Assembly: GCA_039654915.1 (NCBI GenBank)
Contig: CM077597.1
Coordinates: 30,416,001 to 30,480,000, forward strand
Source of the DNA: Aquilaria yunnanensis
Lineage: Eukaryota; Streptophyta; Magnoliopsida; Malvales; Thymelaeaceae
Direction: 5' to 3'
Length of the DNA stretch: 64,000 nt
Position numbers and translations under genes: made by a program. The notes beneath the pieces were generated by a model that was not told the origin of the DNA, did no database searches, and saw only the letters and a program-made list of their open reading frames with translations. Below, one piece after another: positions 34,008 to 45,553 of the stretch (position 1 is its first letter; each line of letters opens with the position of its first letter).

Positions 34008-34874
34008 AAAATGTTTAGTTGTTTTCATTGGAAAACCATTTATTTGAAAATGAAAAGTTGTTAAGTATGTTTCGCTCAAAAAATTAAATAAAAATTAAAT
34101 TATTTAGAAAACTAAATTACTAACCCAACTAACCTAAACCTATAATCCTATGTGATGTTGATAACTAAATCAATTCATGACTCAAGCAAGCATGCAAATG
34201 AAAATTGAATGAAAGTGGATTAAAAAAAGTGTTGTCAGTAGCTAAAATGCAAAGCAGAGAAGAGTGAAGTATCAAAAACAAATAAAGATAAGAGATGAGG
34301 GGCTAGTTAGGAATTTGACTAAAAGTGAAGAAATTTTGAATGGGTAAGGTTCGCGGATTTGTTTTGTGTTTTTCTTTCTCCTCTATGATTTCTGGCGATT
34401 GATGGCTGGACAGCAGCAGTAACGGCTTGGGTTCTTATGGACGATGATTTTGGCCTACGAGAAGCTTTTTCTGGCGATAACAAAAGGAAGTGGATAGATA
34501 ACGAATCAAAATTGTCTTTCACGATCCAGCAACAGAGACGAGAGGGAATTGGTGCGGGGAGTCTGAACAACACAGCGAAAATTGGAAGGGAACAATTGGT
34601 TGTATGGATCGACTTGGTTGGAGAGAAGTTCGAATGAAGGAGAGTTGAGAGAACTCACAATTTTGGGGCCATATTTTTAAAGCAGTAGAAAACCATATTT
34701 CTTAGTATTAGAAAAAATGGAAAACAATAAAAGAGGCATTCCCTAATTCTTGGTAGATTGGAAAAATATTTTCATGGAAAACTGGAAATGAAAATTCATC
34801 AACTAAACACAGTTTCTTTTCTCTTTTCATTTTCCAGAAAATTCAAAATATTTTCTACAACTAAACAGACCTAT
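33862..34874. mobile_element. Possible non-autonomous TIR element with internal GC-richer segment
   Basis: The left end GGGGTGATTGGATAGAGAAAA and the right end, read backwards, GGTCTGTTTAGTTGTAGAAAA are imperfect inverted repeats. Both continue into TTTTCAnnTTTTCnnG-like text. The middle (about 34,320-34,640) is richer in GC and has short open frames on both strands, possibly a captured gene fragment; no protein is recognised. A clean target duplication was not found. Confidence 0.4.
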
Positions 34875-35789
34875 ACCTTCTTTATGAGGCTTGAGCTATC
34901 TAAACCTTACTTGGAAGAATTACCTCCATTATTTCCATTGGAAGGTATATAAAACCTTAACCTTTGGTTTGTAATAAGAGGTATGTAGTGAGCTAGAATA
35001 AAATATTTGCTTTGTAAAGGATTAGCCCAGATTGTTCAAGTACTCACTTGGTTTTATTCATTCTAGCATTTCACACTTTCTCTTCATACTTGTATTCTTG
35101 TTGTTGTTGTTGTTGTTGCTGTTACAGTTGCTTGTAGCGTATGAATCAGAAACTCTTTATTATAACTATCCAACCCATCATGTGTCTTTAGCATAAACTA
35201 GATATGACTGAGCCTCCTGAACTGACTGATGGGCAGGGGCAAACATTATGATGTAGTTTCATGTTTATTCTGCTGTAGTTATGTCCCAACCCTTTTTAAG
35301 TACTTCATACTAGAATTTAGGCTGGTGTTTTGCTGCGATGCCATCTCAAAATAGGATGGTGTAGAGTTTGAAGCATGTAACACAAAGAAACACATGCTGC
35401 AGCAGCAAAGTCGGACAGGAAGCTAAAGGATGAGATTATTGCATAATTAAAACTAATGAAACATATATTTTCGCACTGCTGGAGGAAGCAAATTGGCACA
35501 TGGCTAAAGCTAGCTTAAAAGCTCAAAAAAAAAAAAAAAAATTTTGATACCATCAAAATGATTGATCCCATTCATAGCACACACATTTACGGCACAATGA
35601 GACAACTTTGTCTTTGATCGACATTGCCAAACATTTGACTAGACAACTTTATAAAAACTCCTTTATTTAAGTAATTTGTATGCAAGAAGAATCTTATTAG
35701 TCTCAAAACTATAATGCAACTCACACTTTTATACTAAAGATAGAAAATAGAAAATTTTTATACTAAAGACATTTTTTATTGGCAAATTA
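34875..35789. other. Intergenic DNA, no gene recognised
   Basis: It contains a (TTG)n run near 35,098-35,118 and an A-rich run at 35,524-35,540. No coding frame is convincing. Confidence 0.4.
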
Positions 35790-35810
35790 CACTACTAAAA
35801 AAATTTGATT

Positions 35811-36215
35811 TTCCAACTGCCATTTCCAACTGCCAGCCGTTGGAAATGGACTGTTTCCAACGGCAGGCAGTTGGAAAATAGTCTGTTGGAAAATCATTCG
35901 TTGGAAGTTAATTTTCGAACTGCCCTAAAGTGAGCAGTTGGAACTTCCAACTGTCAGCCGTTGGAAATGAAGCAGTTGGAGAATTTTCCAACGGCTTCAT
36001 TAATTTTTTTTTATTTTTTGATTTTCCAACTGCCTTGGCAGTTGGAAATGAAGGCAGTTGGAAAATACACTAGAAAGTTGGAAAATTTTCCAACTGCCCA
36101 GACAGTTGGAAATGTGCCAGTTGGAAAATTTTCCAACTGCCTAATAGTTGGAAATTTTGTAAGCAATTGGAAACATTTCCAACTGCTAGGCAGTTGGAAA
36201 ATTTTCCAGATTTTA
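35811..36215. repeat. Left subterminal array of the 3.2-kb CACTA-type element
   Basis: About 20 units of TTCCAACTGC or its complement GCAGTTGGAAA, many arranged as head-to-head pairs, with a few TTCCAACGGC variants. Confidence 0.85.
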
Positions 36216-36535
36216 TTTTTAGCTTCGAATTCTTTTTTCATTTATATTATTTATCGGTATACTGTCAATTTCCAATCGAATGTTTTGTTTAAACGTTAAC
36301 CTCGTATATTGCCGATACTGATATCGTTTGTAGTGAATTTTTAAAACTCACAAAATTTCATAAAAAATTGGCTTGTATGAGAAAAACAAACATACAGAAT
36401 TAAAATTACTAAGTGAAGTTGGAAATTTACTACTAAATCCACATGAGCTACAGTAGAGTTTAAATTACATGTTTTCATAACCCAACTAAGTGAATGTTTG
36501 TTAATAAATACACATAGTAGCATGATATACCTGAT

Positions 36536-36740
36536 CTATGCGTCATCGGATCCCGAGTCATCATCATCATCTGCAGGTGGTGCGGGCGGGGGAATGCCAA
36601 TTGAATTGCATATGTACTCCAGCTTAGCTCGTTGTCTCTTCTTCAGACGTTCTAGCTTCCGCTCATAATGTGATGCTTGCTGTGCAGTTTGCTCCGCTAC
36701 GACTTGCTATACTTGTTCAGCGAACTCCGGAGTCTGCATG
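36536..36740 (-). pseudogene. C-terminal remnant of a TNPA-like CACTA protein
   Basis: A minus-strand frame of about 68 codons with one TAG ends in TAG at 36,536-36,538. It carries YERKLERLKKRQRAKLEYIC, then IPPPAPP and an Asp-rich tail DDDDDSGSDDA. This basic coiled segment followed by an acidic tail resembles the C-terminus of plant En/Spm second-gene proteins. Upstream exons are missing from the element. Confidence 0.55.
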
Positions 36741-36759
36741 ACATCAACATGTGCTGCAT

Positions 36760-37830
36760 CACATCAATATATTACCCAAACAATTGACTTCAAACCAAAT
36801 CCATTGGTATTTTTGAAATATACTAAATAATTTAACACACAAATATACTAATTACAAAAAGTTAGCATCCAACTAATTATTTTCTGTTCTTAAATATACA
36901 AACTACGTTTGACACATAAATATACTACCTAAATAATTTACATCCCACCATTAATTATTATTTTTAAATATACTAACTAACTTGAGACATAAATATACTA
37001 ACTAAACAATTTTAAAAAAAAATACGTAAACAATTTACGGAAAACAATTTTATTTTCTACTTGGAAATATACTAATACTTAGTACTTAAATATTTTTAAA
37101 AATATTTCGTAAACCATTTACAGAAAACAAAGAATTTTCTATTTGTAAATATTTAATTACTTAGTAATTAAATTTTTTTTGTAAATATACTAACTACTTT
37201 TACACATAAAAGTACTACCTAAACAAACCCATAAAAACTAATTTCAAACGTAAAATATACTACCTAAACAATGTACTTTAAACTATTTATTTAATATTTT
37301 TAATTATTCCAACTAATTTGAGAGATAATTATACTACCTAAACACTTTATTAAAATCAAAATTATTTCATATTTTGAAATATAATAACTAATTTCATACA
37401 TAACTTTAGTACCTAAACAATTTACGTATAAATAATAATTTACTAATTTTAATAACTAATTTCATACATAACTTTAGTACCTAAACAATTTACGTATAAA
37501 TAATAATTTACTAATTTTAATTATCTTAACTAACTTCACACATAAATATAGTACCTAAACAATTCAATTAACACTAATAATTTCATATTTTATAATTCAT
37601 CACGAAAATAAAAAAAAAATTGTAAGAAAATACACATAAATTTCCAATTGTATATATTTCCAATGGGTAACCTAAAAAATTCACATCCAACCATCAACAA
37701 CACAAAATCACAAATATTGCATATATTTCAAACCAAATAAACAACTAAAAATCCGGATTATGCGTATTTATTGGTATAAAAATTTAAAAAATATAAAATA
37801 AACAAACTTACCTCAAATCACGCTCTATCT
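36760..37830. repeat. Degenerate repeat-rich spacer of the 3.2-kb element
   Basis: Many diverged copies of a phrase like ATAAATATACTAnCTAAACAATTTA follow one another. One 68-base stretch is exactly tandem at 37,383-37,450 and 37,451-37,518. Confidence 0.65.
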
Positions 37831-38133
37831 TCCTTCAAATGGCCGCAAAGAACTGCAATCATGCAATAAAACCCAAAATATTCAATCCATTATCAACCAA
37901 AACAGTGAAACGAGGCAAAAATTGAAAAAAAAAAAATCAACGAAATTGGAAATAAAACGAAACTAACCTTCAGATCTCCCCAAATGATACCAGATCCATG
38001 TACAACTGAGCTAGACGAAGCTGTTTCATGGCTTAATCGGAACCAAAACGTGAATGTGTGTGTTGTGTGATGAAGAGAGAAGCTAGGAGAGAGAGACGCG
38101 AATTTTTGCTTGCTGGAGAAGACGACTCGCGCT

Positions 38134-38146
38134 GGGGGGGGGGGGG
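38134..38146. repeat. (G)13 homopolymer
   Basis: A run of 13 G, rare in this AT-rich window and a likely site of sequencing or assembly error. Confidence 0.85.
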
Positions 38147-38162
38147 AGATTTTAAAACTTTT

Positions 38163-38935
38163 TTTCCAACGGCTAGGGCCGTTGGAAATCCTAAACTAAA
38201 ACGCATCGTTTCATTAAACGCACAAAAAAAAATTCCTTTCTATTTCCAACGGTCTCAGCCGTTGGAAAACTTTCAAACTAAAAATTGCATAACTTAATTT
38301 TCCAACTGTTATAGCCGTTGGAAGAAAGAAATACAAACCATTTTATTTTCCAACGGCTTAAGGCGTTGGAAGTGTAATAAATCCAAATTTTGCAGAAAAT
38401 CTATTAATTTACCCATTTTCCAACGGCATAAGCCGTTGGAAGTCATATATATATAATTTCTTCAATTTCCAACGGCTAAAGCCGTTGGAACTATGATAAA
38501 TCCAAATTTCTCAGAAAAAATCCATTAATTTACACATTTTCCAACGGCATAAGCCGTTGGAAGTAATATATATAAATAATTTCTTCATTTAGCCGTTGGA
38601 ACTATAATAAATCCAAATTTTGCAAAAAAAGGCATTAATTTACCCGTTTTCCAACGGCATAAGCCGTTGGAAGTAATATATATACATAATTTCTTCATTT
38701 TCCAACGGCTAAAGCCGTTGAAACTAAAATAAATCCAAATTGCATGGAAAATCCATTAATTTACCTATTACTTGGCCCATTTTCCAACGGTTCAAGCCGT
38801 TGGAAGTTATATATATATAAAATTTCCACAATTTCCAATTGCTGGGCAGTTGGAAAATATTTTTTCTTAATTCCAACGGTTTTGGTAGTTGGAAATTTCC
38901 AACTGCTTCACCGTTGGAAATAAGGCAATTGGAAA
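38163..38935. repeat. Right subterminal array of palindromes
   Basis: About 13 palindromic units such as TTCCAACGGCATAAGCCGTTGGAA are spaced roughly 45-75 bp apart, separated by AT-rich text that itself repeats (ATAAATCCAAATTTnGCA, ATTAATTTACCC). Confidence 0.9.
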
Positions 38936-38955
38936 AACAGGTTTTTTTAGTAGTG

Positions 38956-39765
38956 AAAAGAAGAAAGCAGACATACAAGCACCATCTTATTTAGAAAGAT
39001 GGTGACCCAAAACACCCAAAAACCCAATTATCGCAAGTAAAGTCCAACACCAAGCAGAGCCTTAACAATCAATCCAAAATAGGCCAAGAAATAGAACCCT
39101 AAAACTAAAATACCTCAAGTTATAGAGTAGCCCAAACATACAAAATTAAGAAATCCCAAAAACTAAGAACACATTAAGCCAAAACCCATTCATAGAAATT
39201 CAGTATAACAAAGCTTATACTCGGAACCAAAACCCAAAACTAATGAAGCTAGCCCTATAGTTGTGGAGAGGAAAATACTAGCCGGCTTGCGCAGCTCTTT
39301 TTTAGTGAATTAATATCCTATTCCAGTCATTTTAGCTCGCTTTTCATGGATGAACCTTTTGATCTTGCACCCGACTTTCAACACAAATTAGAGCTATGAT
39401 TGTAACTCATGAAAAATTCAAGGAGTGAAACACGCAAAAGCCAAGATTTTATGCCATTTCCAGCACATTTTGGGAAAGAGTAGTAAAAATAATTGATTTC
39501 AAAGTTTTAGGACTAGATGATATTATCACAGATATATAAACTGATAAACTATTATGTAGTTTTTCTATTTTCTGGTTTCGAACATCTTCGTAGGCTAGAA
39601 GAGGAGAACTGGCTGCAGCTCGAAACAAATTAATGTTCATAATTGCATTAATGAAAGAAGGATGACTAACATGAATGGCGAATCAATGCCGGTGCTTTAT
39701 GTAACCTTTTTGAACTTATGTCCAATATTAAGTTTTGAACTTTTAAAACTTAATTTCTTAACAAG
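38956..39765. other. Intergenic DNA, no gene recognised
   Basis: No convincing coding frame or terminal repeats. Confidence 0.4.
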
Positions 39766-39973
39766 TCCACCCTCCATATACCAATTTTTGCTTTATTTTA
39801 ATTTTTCTAACTTAAATTTATTTATATTATTTTTACTAATTTTTTTTAAAAAATATATTTACAAACTACAAGACTCGAAGTTTTAAATTTTTTTTATCAA
39901 ATTATAATATACATAAATTTAAGTCAAACTCAGTCAAAAACTAAAATATAACAAAGAATTTGGGACAGAGAGA
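39766..39973. mobile_element. Stowaway-like MITE, diverged
   Basis: The left end GTCCACCCTCCATATACCAA and the right end TTTGGGACAGAGAGAAT are degenerate inverted repeats of the Stowaway terminus. The interior is AT-rich with the AAAAAATATATTTACAAACTA motif. Confidence 0.5.
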
Positions 39974-40617
39974 ATATTTTTTGGTATAAGGCCTCCTAGT
40001 TGCCATTACTTATATTGGGTTTCAACTATTTCAAAGTTGAGTCTGGTTAGACCCCATTCAAGGGAAGTGACTTCACTGTTAAAAAAATGTTAATGAGAGC
40101 TTTTTTGTTTGTTAACCTTGTTTATAGGATATAAAAAAATGTCAACTAGGATTTGAGCAATTTGGTTGCTCCTAAACTATTTGTTTTCCTAGGTGAAATT
40201 TCCAAATTTTATGAATTATACGGCTCTAGCTGCACCCTAAATTCTAAACTTTCTGATGTTGTTGACTATAGGCATGCACATTTTTTCTAAATTGGAAAAC
40301 TCATATGGTAAGAGGGCTTATCTTTATTATTGATATAAAGTGTGGGTGTATTCAAGTGTGAGCTATAGAATCCATGATAACATTAATGGGTAGACTGATT
40401 AGAGCCTTATATAAAGAAGTAATAGGTCTCTCCTTTAACATAAGTCGTAACGAGCATAAAGCTCCTCTACCTATTTAGAGAGCTCTCTAGAGACAAGAGA
40501 GAAAACCATAACGCAACTTCTTGTTATAATTTCGGCCACGTATCACAATTAGGTCAAATGATCATTGTTTCTTGAGTTTAATTCCTATATTCTATGCACT
40601 AATGTAGAGATACTTAT

Positions 40618-40865
40618 AATAACCCCTGAGGTATAGTTTAACCTACACTTTGCTCCCTTATTTTTATAGACCTACATTCTGCCTTACTTTGTTTACTTTG
40701 TCTTACAACAATGTCAGAAATTGTAATTTAAATTATACTATATCCATCTTTTAGTAACAACGTAAGACAGTATAAAGGAAGTATGAGGTAAAGTATAGAT
40801 TTTTGAAAATATAAGAGACAGTGTAAGTTAGGTTAGACCATAAAGGGTTTTTGTAATTTTTCCTC
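40618..40865. mobile_element. Inverted-repeat MITE
   Basis: The left arm (AACCCCTGAGGTATAGTTTA, then CCTACACTTTGCTCCCTTA) and the right arm, read backwards (AACCCTTTATGGTCTAACC, then CTTACACTGTCTCTTATATT), are imperfect inverted repeats over about 80 bases. A half copy is seen at 3,309-3,395. Confidence 0.55.
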
Positions 40866-41229
40866 TTATGTATGATCATGCTAGGCTAGAGAAAATTTAC
40901 ACTAATTATGTAGCTAGCAAGTGTTCAGTGAATTTATTTAAACCAGGAGTTGAGAGCAAAATGGAATTTCTGAATGGAGGCATTCTTCCGCAAAAAATAT
41001 AGGAAGGGGTTAGGATTGTATTTTTCAGTATTCTTCTTTAACCAAACTAACATGTGAGGACTAACTCACACTAAATTCCAGTTAGTGGATGAACTCATGT
41101 GAGTTAGTCATTAAATGACTAACAATGGACAAAAGACTTAACTCCCCACTATTATTGTCAAGAAAAACCAATTTTTGAATGTTTATAGCTTGTGGTTGTT
41201 TGGTGGATTAACATTGTTGCTTCCTTTTT

Positions 41230-41510
41230 CTTTTTTTATCAACAACAAAAAGAGTATTCATTAAAACCTACAAAAAGCTGGAAAGAAAGTACAAGAGAGA
41301 AGAAGTCCAAACCCATAATAAAAAAAAAAGATAAACTGAACAAAAAACTAGAAAACTAAGGAGAGCTTAAGGCACCACAAATCAAAAGATTGAACAACCC
41401 TACCAGACCTTTTGGATAGCCAGAGATAGGACAAAGATTTATCAAATTGTGGACACCAACTCCAAGAAGATTTATTAATTGTGGAAACCAACTTTAGGAG
41501 AGTAACTGAT
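41230..41510 (-). repeat. Possible LINE 3' end
   Basis: A T-rich start (TTCTTTTTTTATCAACAAC) is followed by text resembling, on the minus strand, the 3' end of a LINE with an A-rich tail. A shorter example with the same layout is at 41,818-41,860. No reverse transcriptase remains. Confidence 0.3.
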
Positions 41511-41891
41511 TTTTTGTTTTGTTAAAAATCAGGTTATTTCTCGCTCCCAAAATTGTCCAAATTGCTGCTTTTGCCATTAAGTCCCATCTTTTCACAAACC
41601 CAAGGAACCATTTGATTTCATGCTTGTCAACATCCAAAGTCACTGCTTATCAGCCAAACACAAGCGCAAGGAAGCAAAAAATGTTGGAAATAGGATTTCA
41701 AAAGAGACACATTTCACTAATAATCTTTATTTTAGGATTTCTAGAGCAATATTATGAGTACATATCCAACACAAGTGTTGCATGTTGCATAGTCACATGA
41801 CTTCTCCTTCTTCTCATTTTTTTTATAGCAAAAGAGAATTTATTAAGGCCTAATCACCCCTAGGGCCCTTCAACTTGTCTGACTCACATAA

Positions 41892-41896
41892 GTTAG
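41892..41896. other. Left target duplication of copia element (GTTAG)
   Basis: GTTAG precedes the LTR terminus TGTTGGG and recurs at 60,607-60,611. Confidence 0.85.
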
Positions 41897-43313
41897 TGTT
41901 GGGTTTCGGGAGCCAAACAGCGCAGTGGAATTTAATCGAAACCCTCCAGGATCCAAGTGAAACGGGGTAAACCGGGTGTTCGAAAATTTTCATACCTAAT
42001 TTTCGGTTGAGATCTCTCACTCAACTGTAGAGTCAAATCACAAAACTTGAACAGTTGACGTATTCAAGCTATCTATGGTATCCACACGAGCCTCTCGGGA
42101 TCACCACGCTTCCACCACGTCTCGGCAGATGCGTTTTTCATGCACTTGCAGTGCTAGCTTGCATCTTCCAAGGAATTGCAAGAGAAGAGTGCGGCTGTCC
42201 TTTTGGGAGGCTAGGGCAAGGAGACCTGCGAATTTCTCACTTAAAAGTTGTATTTATAGTGAGACTCAACTTCCAGGCCTAATGGGTTTCAAAGCCCTAA
42301 TCCAATTAGGATTTAATTTCTGGCTTAATAATGGCTCAACTCCTTGGCCCATTATTAATACGAAATTAAAGTGAAACCATAACCCAAATAATTAGCCCAT
42401 GCACTCTAATGATCCAAATAGCTCTATGTGTGCGACCCAATAGGCTCTTACCACGTTGGCAATGATCATAAATCACATTTATGATCATAAGCAATGAGCG
42501 GTGTCTAGCAACACATCATTGCTACCCAAGTGACAAGATTGTCGATGATTCGACTAAACCTTTATGATCATCACCGATATATGCCATTGTCCCTTTGTCC
42601 AAGATATCAAGACTAAGCACAAGACATGGAATGTGTCACTCTCGTATAGCCCAATCTTTGGTTTCTTGATTACCGAGTAGACTAACTTAAGCTGATGACA
42701 TTGATATCGTATATCAACTCATCCAAGCATGGCCATGCATTTTCTAAGTCTCACTCTATCAAGGGGCCCGAAGATATCACTCCCGTTACATAGGAGGGAC
42801 AAATCACATCTTGATCATACAAATCCCTCTGCATGATATGTGACATACCTAATGACCTCCTTCAAGTTCACTCAGTTACGAGCAACAAAGGAAAGTATCA
42901 AAGTATGTGACTCACATGTAGGGAACCTTGATGATCTTAGGTCGAAGGACTACATATACCATGATCACTATGAGAATCACTTATGACACTCATATAACGA
43001 TCCATGAAGTGTTCTCATGGTGGGTCAGTCCAGTACACAAGTTCTCCAACTTGTACCAATATGTAGACTACATATCTCATATTAGTCTCCACATATGCTA
43101 GTCATTATGTATTATTGCAACCCGCTCCACAATAATACTAGACTAGGGACGTTTAAGAATATCATTATTCTAGGGTCACAATTATGTTTATTACATTACG
43201 CAGAAACAAAACAACAAACATAATTGCTGGATTAATGCCTCAATAAAATATCATGACTCAATGTGCAAAAATACAATCATCTCATGATTGGCTTTTTGGG
43301 CACAACACTAACA
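41897..43313 (-). repeat. 3' LTR of copia element (1,417 bp)
   Basis: It starts TGTTGGGTTTCGGGAGCC and ends CACAACACTAACA, and has exactly the same length as the partner at 59,190-60,606. Several dozen scattered differences between the two suggest a few percent divergence. The minus-strand TATA box TATAAATA lies at 42,251-42,258. Confidence 0.93.
42251..42258 (-). promoter_or_regulatory. TATA box in copia 3' LTR
   Basis: TATAAATA on the minus strand in CTCACTATAAATACAACTT, conserved in position in the 5' LTR and the solo LTR. Confidence 0.6.
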
Positions 43314-43324
43314 ATCTCCCATTT
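43314..43324 (-). other. Polypurine tract of copia element
   Basis: The minus strand reads AAATGGGAGAT immediately upstream of the 3' LTR, a typical copia PPT that primes plus-strand DNA synthesis. Confidence 0.8.
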
Positions 43325-43328
43325 GCAC

Positions 43329-45548
43329 TAAAAGCCAGTCATCCATGTATCTAATACCGATGGACCTAGAATGGCTATCATGCTTCTGCTGCGTAACGGG
43401 CTTTGTCAGTGGATCAGCAATGTTGCTGTCTGTCGAAGTCCTGCATATCCTTACATCACCCCTCTCGATGATCTCCCTGATGAGATAGCGTCGGAGTATA
43501 TGTTTGGATCGCTGGTGAGATCAAGGTTCCTTAGCCTGTGCAATTGCGCCATTGTTGTCACAATAGAGCTCTATCGGGTCGACAATGCTTGGAACCACTC
43601 CAAGTTCAGTGATGAACTTCTTAATCCAAACTGCCTCCTTCGTAGCATCAGAGGCGGCAATGTACTCAGATTCTATTGTAGAGTCAGCTACTGTCTCTTG
43701 CTTTGAACTCTTCCAGTTCACAGCACCACCACCAATACAAAACACATAACTAGATTGCGATCTAAAATCATCCTTATCGGATTGGAAGCTTGCATCGGTG
43801 TAACCCCTTACAATGAGCTCATCTTCACCTCCAAAGACCAAGAATGCATCCTTAGTCCTTCGTAAGTACTTAAGGATGTTCTTAACAGCTGTCCAGTGAC
43901 TTTCACCGGGGTTCGATTGGTACCTACTCATCATGCTCAAAGCATATGAGACATCGGGACGAGTACATATCATGGCTACATGATAGATCCAATTGCTGAG
44001 GCATATGGAATCTTACTCATGCGCTCTCTCTCCTCGGGTGTACTTGGACACTGAGATCTAGAAAGAGTGATACCATGTGACATGGGCAAGAATCCTTTCT
44101 TGGAATCTTGCATGCTAAACCTCTTTAGCACCTTGTCAATATATGTACTTTGACTTAGGCCAAGAAGCTTTCTAGATCTATCTCTATAGATCCTGATGCC
44201 TAACACATAGGCTGCTTCACCCAAGTCCTTCATAGAAAAATATTTCCCCAGCCAAGTCTTCACAGACTGTAGCTCAGGAATGTCATTCCCGATGAGTAGT
44301 ATGTCATCTACATACAACACCAAGAAGACAATAGCGCTCCCACTAACCTTCTTGTAGACACAAGGTTCATCTTCATTTTTGATAAAACCAAACTCTTTGA
44401 TTGCATAATCAAAACGAAGATTCCAACTTCAAGAAGCTTGCTTCAGTCCATAAATGGACCTTTGCAACTTGCACACTTTATTGTCATTCTCAGGAGTGGC
44501 AAAACCCTCAGGTTGTGTCATGTACACATCCTCAAGTAGCTTTCCATTTAGGAATGCTGTTTTGACATCCATTTGCCATATCTCATAATCATAGTGTGCA
44601 GCAATAGCGAACAAAATTTGGATGGATTTAAGCATAGCAACTGGTGAAAAAGTTCCATCATAGTCAATACCATGAATTTGCTTGAAACCTTTTGCAACCA
44701 ATCGTCCCTTAAAGGTAATCACATTACCATCCATGTCAGTTTTCTTCTTGAAAACCCATTTGCACCCTATGGGTTTTACCCCTTCAGGTGGGTCAACCAA
44801 AGTCCATACTTGGTTTTCATACATGGATTCCATCTCGGATTTCATGGCCACTAGCCACTTCTCAGAGTCAAGCCCCGACATAGCTTGTTGGTAGGTTGTG
44901 GGCTTATCCTGATCCATGAGCATCACATCACCGGTGTGAGTCACGAGAAATCCATATCTCTCGGGCTCACGCCGAATCCTACCAGTCCTACGTGGGCTCT
45001 GTGCTACAGGAACAGACTCTTGAACCACAACATCTTGTGGTGTCTGTTCAGGTTCCATTTCAGGTTCGATGTCTCCTTGTTGTTCTTGAATTTCTTCAAG
45101 TTCTACTTTCCTCCCACTACTTCATTTAGAGATAAACTCTTTCTCTAAAAGGACACCAGTTTGAGCAACAAACACTTTTTGCTGAGAAGGATTGTAGAAA
45201 TAGTAACCCTTTGTTTCTTTGGGATACCCAACAAAAAGGCATTTTTGAGATTTGGGCCCTAGTTTGTCAGAGGATTGACGTTTCACATAAGCGTCACAGC
45301 CCCAAATCTTCACAAAAGACAAATTGGGACGCCTCCTACTCCATATGGTGTCTTTTGAACCGATTTAGATGGAACTCGGTTTAGTGTAAAAGCAGTTGTC
45401 TCTAGAGCATGTCCCCAAAAGGAGTTTGGAAGGTCAGCCTGACTCATCATAGAGCGAACCATGTCTAACAGAGTTCAATTTCTCCTTTCAGATACACCAT
45501 TCCATTGAGGTGTACCTGGAGGAGTGAGTTCTGATACTATACCACACT
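43329..45548 (-). pseudogene. Copia pol, 3' part: integrase C-terminus, RT, RNase H
   Basis: It continues the gene interrupted at 55,921. From 45,548 the frame reads ECGIVSELTPPGTPQWNGVS (integrase end), then the capsid-like KIWGCDAYVKR region. RT follows from about 44,960 with GCKWVFKKK, GIDYDGTFSPVA, MDVKTAFLNG and the catalytic VLYVDDILLIG (about 44,320). Then comes RNase H with SYALSMMSRYQSNPGESHW, YTDASFQSD and IELYCDNNGAI, ending near DDWL by the PPT. TGA stops sit where Arg is expected in RRN-stop-TLLDM and KQAS-stop-SWN, and another follows EFISK. Frameshifts lie near 45,335 and 43,975. The product would copy the element RNA into DNA and insert it; this copy cannot encode it whole. 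Phrases look Tnt1-like, but the lineage is unassigned. Confidence 0.93.
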
Positions 45549-45553
45549 CCTTT
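45549..45553. other. Left target duplication of the gag-only array (CCTTT)
   Basis: CCTTT lies in copia integrase coding DNA directly before the first LTR and recurs at 55,916-55,920 after the third. Confidence 0.92.

Larger units (their letters stand above)
35790..38955 (-). mobile_element. Deleted CACTA-type transposon, 3,166 bp
   Basis: Termini CACTACTAAAAAAA are identical for 14 bases in inverted orientation. Dense subterminal arrays built on TTCCAACnGC / GCnGTTGGAAA lie inside both ends. The only coding remnant is the C-terminal part of a second-gene-like protein at 36.5 kb; no TNP2 gene is present. Flanking triplets are TTA and AAA, so the target duplication is not perfect. The element is a non-autonomous deletion derivative of a family distinct from the one at 14-24 kb. 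Confidence 0.82.

Noticed and set aside
38163..38935. Regularly spaced palindromes as a CRISPR-like array
   Set aside because: They lie inside CACTA-type termini in plant DNA, the repeats vary and spacers are themselves repetitive.
35790..38955. Assigning a 3-bp target duplication to the small CACTA-type element
   Set aside because: Flanking triplets are TTA and AAA; they do not match, so no duplication is claimed.
42055..42374. Frames inside the copia LTRs (also 59,348-59,667)
   Set aside because: Both LTRs carry similar frames but they lie in the transcribed LTR with no recognisable product.
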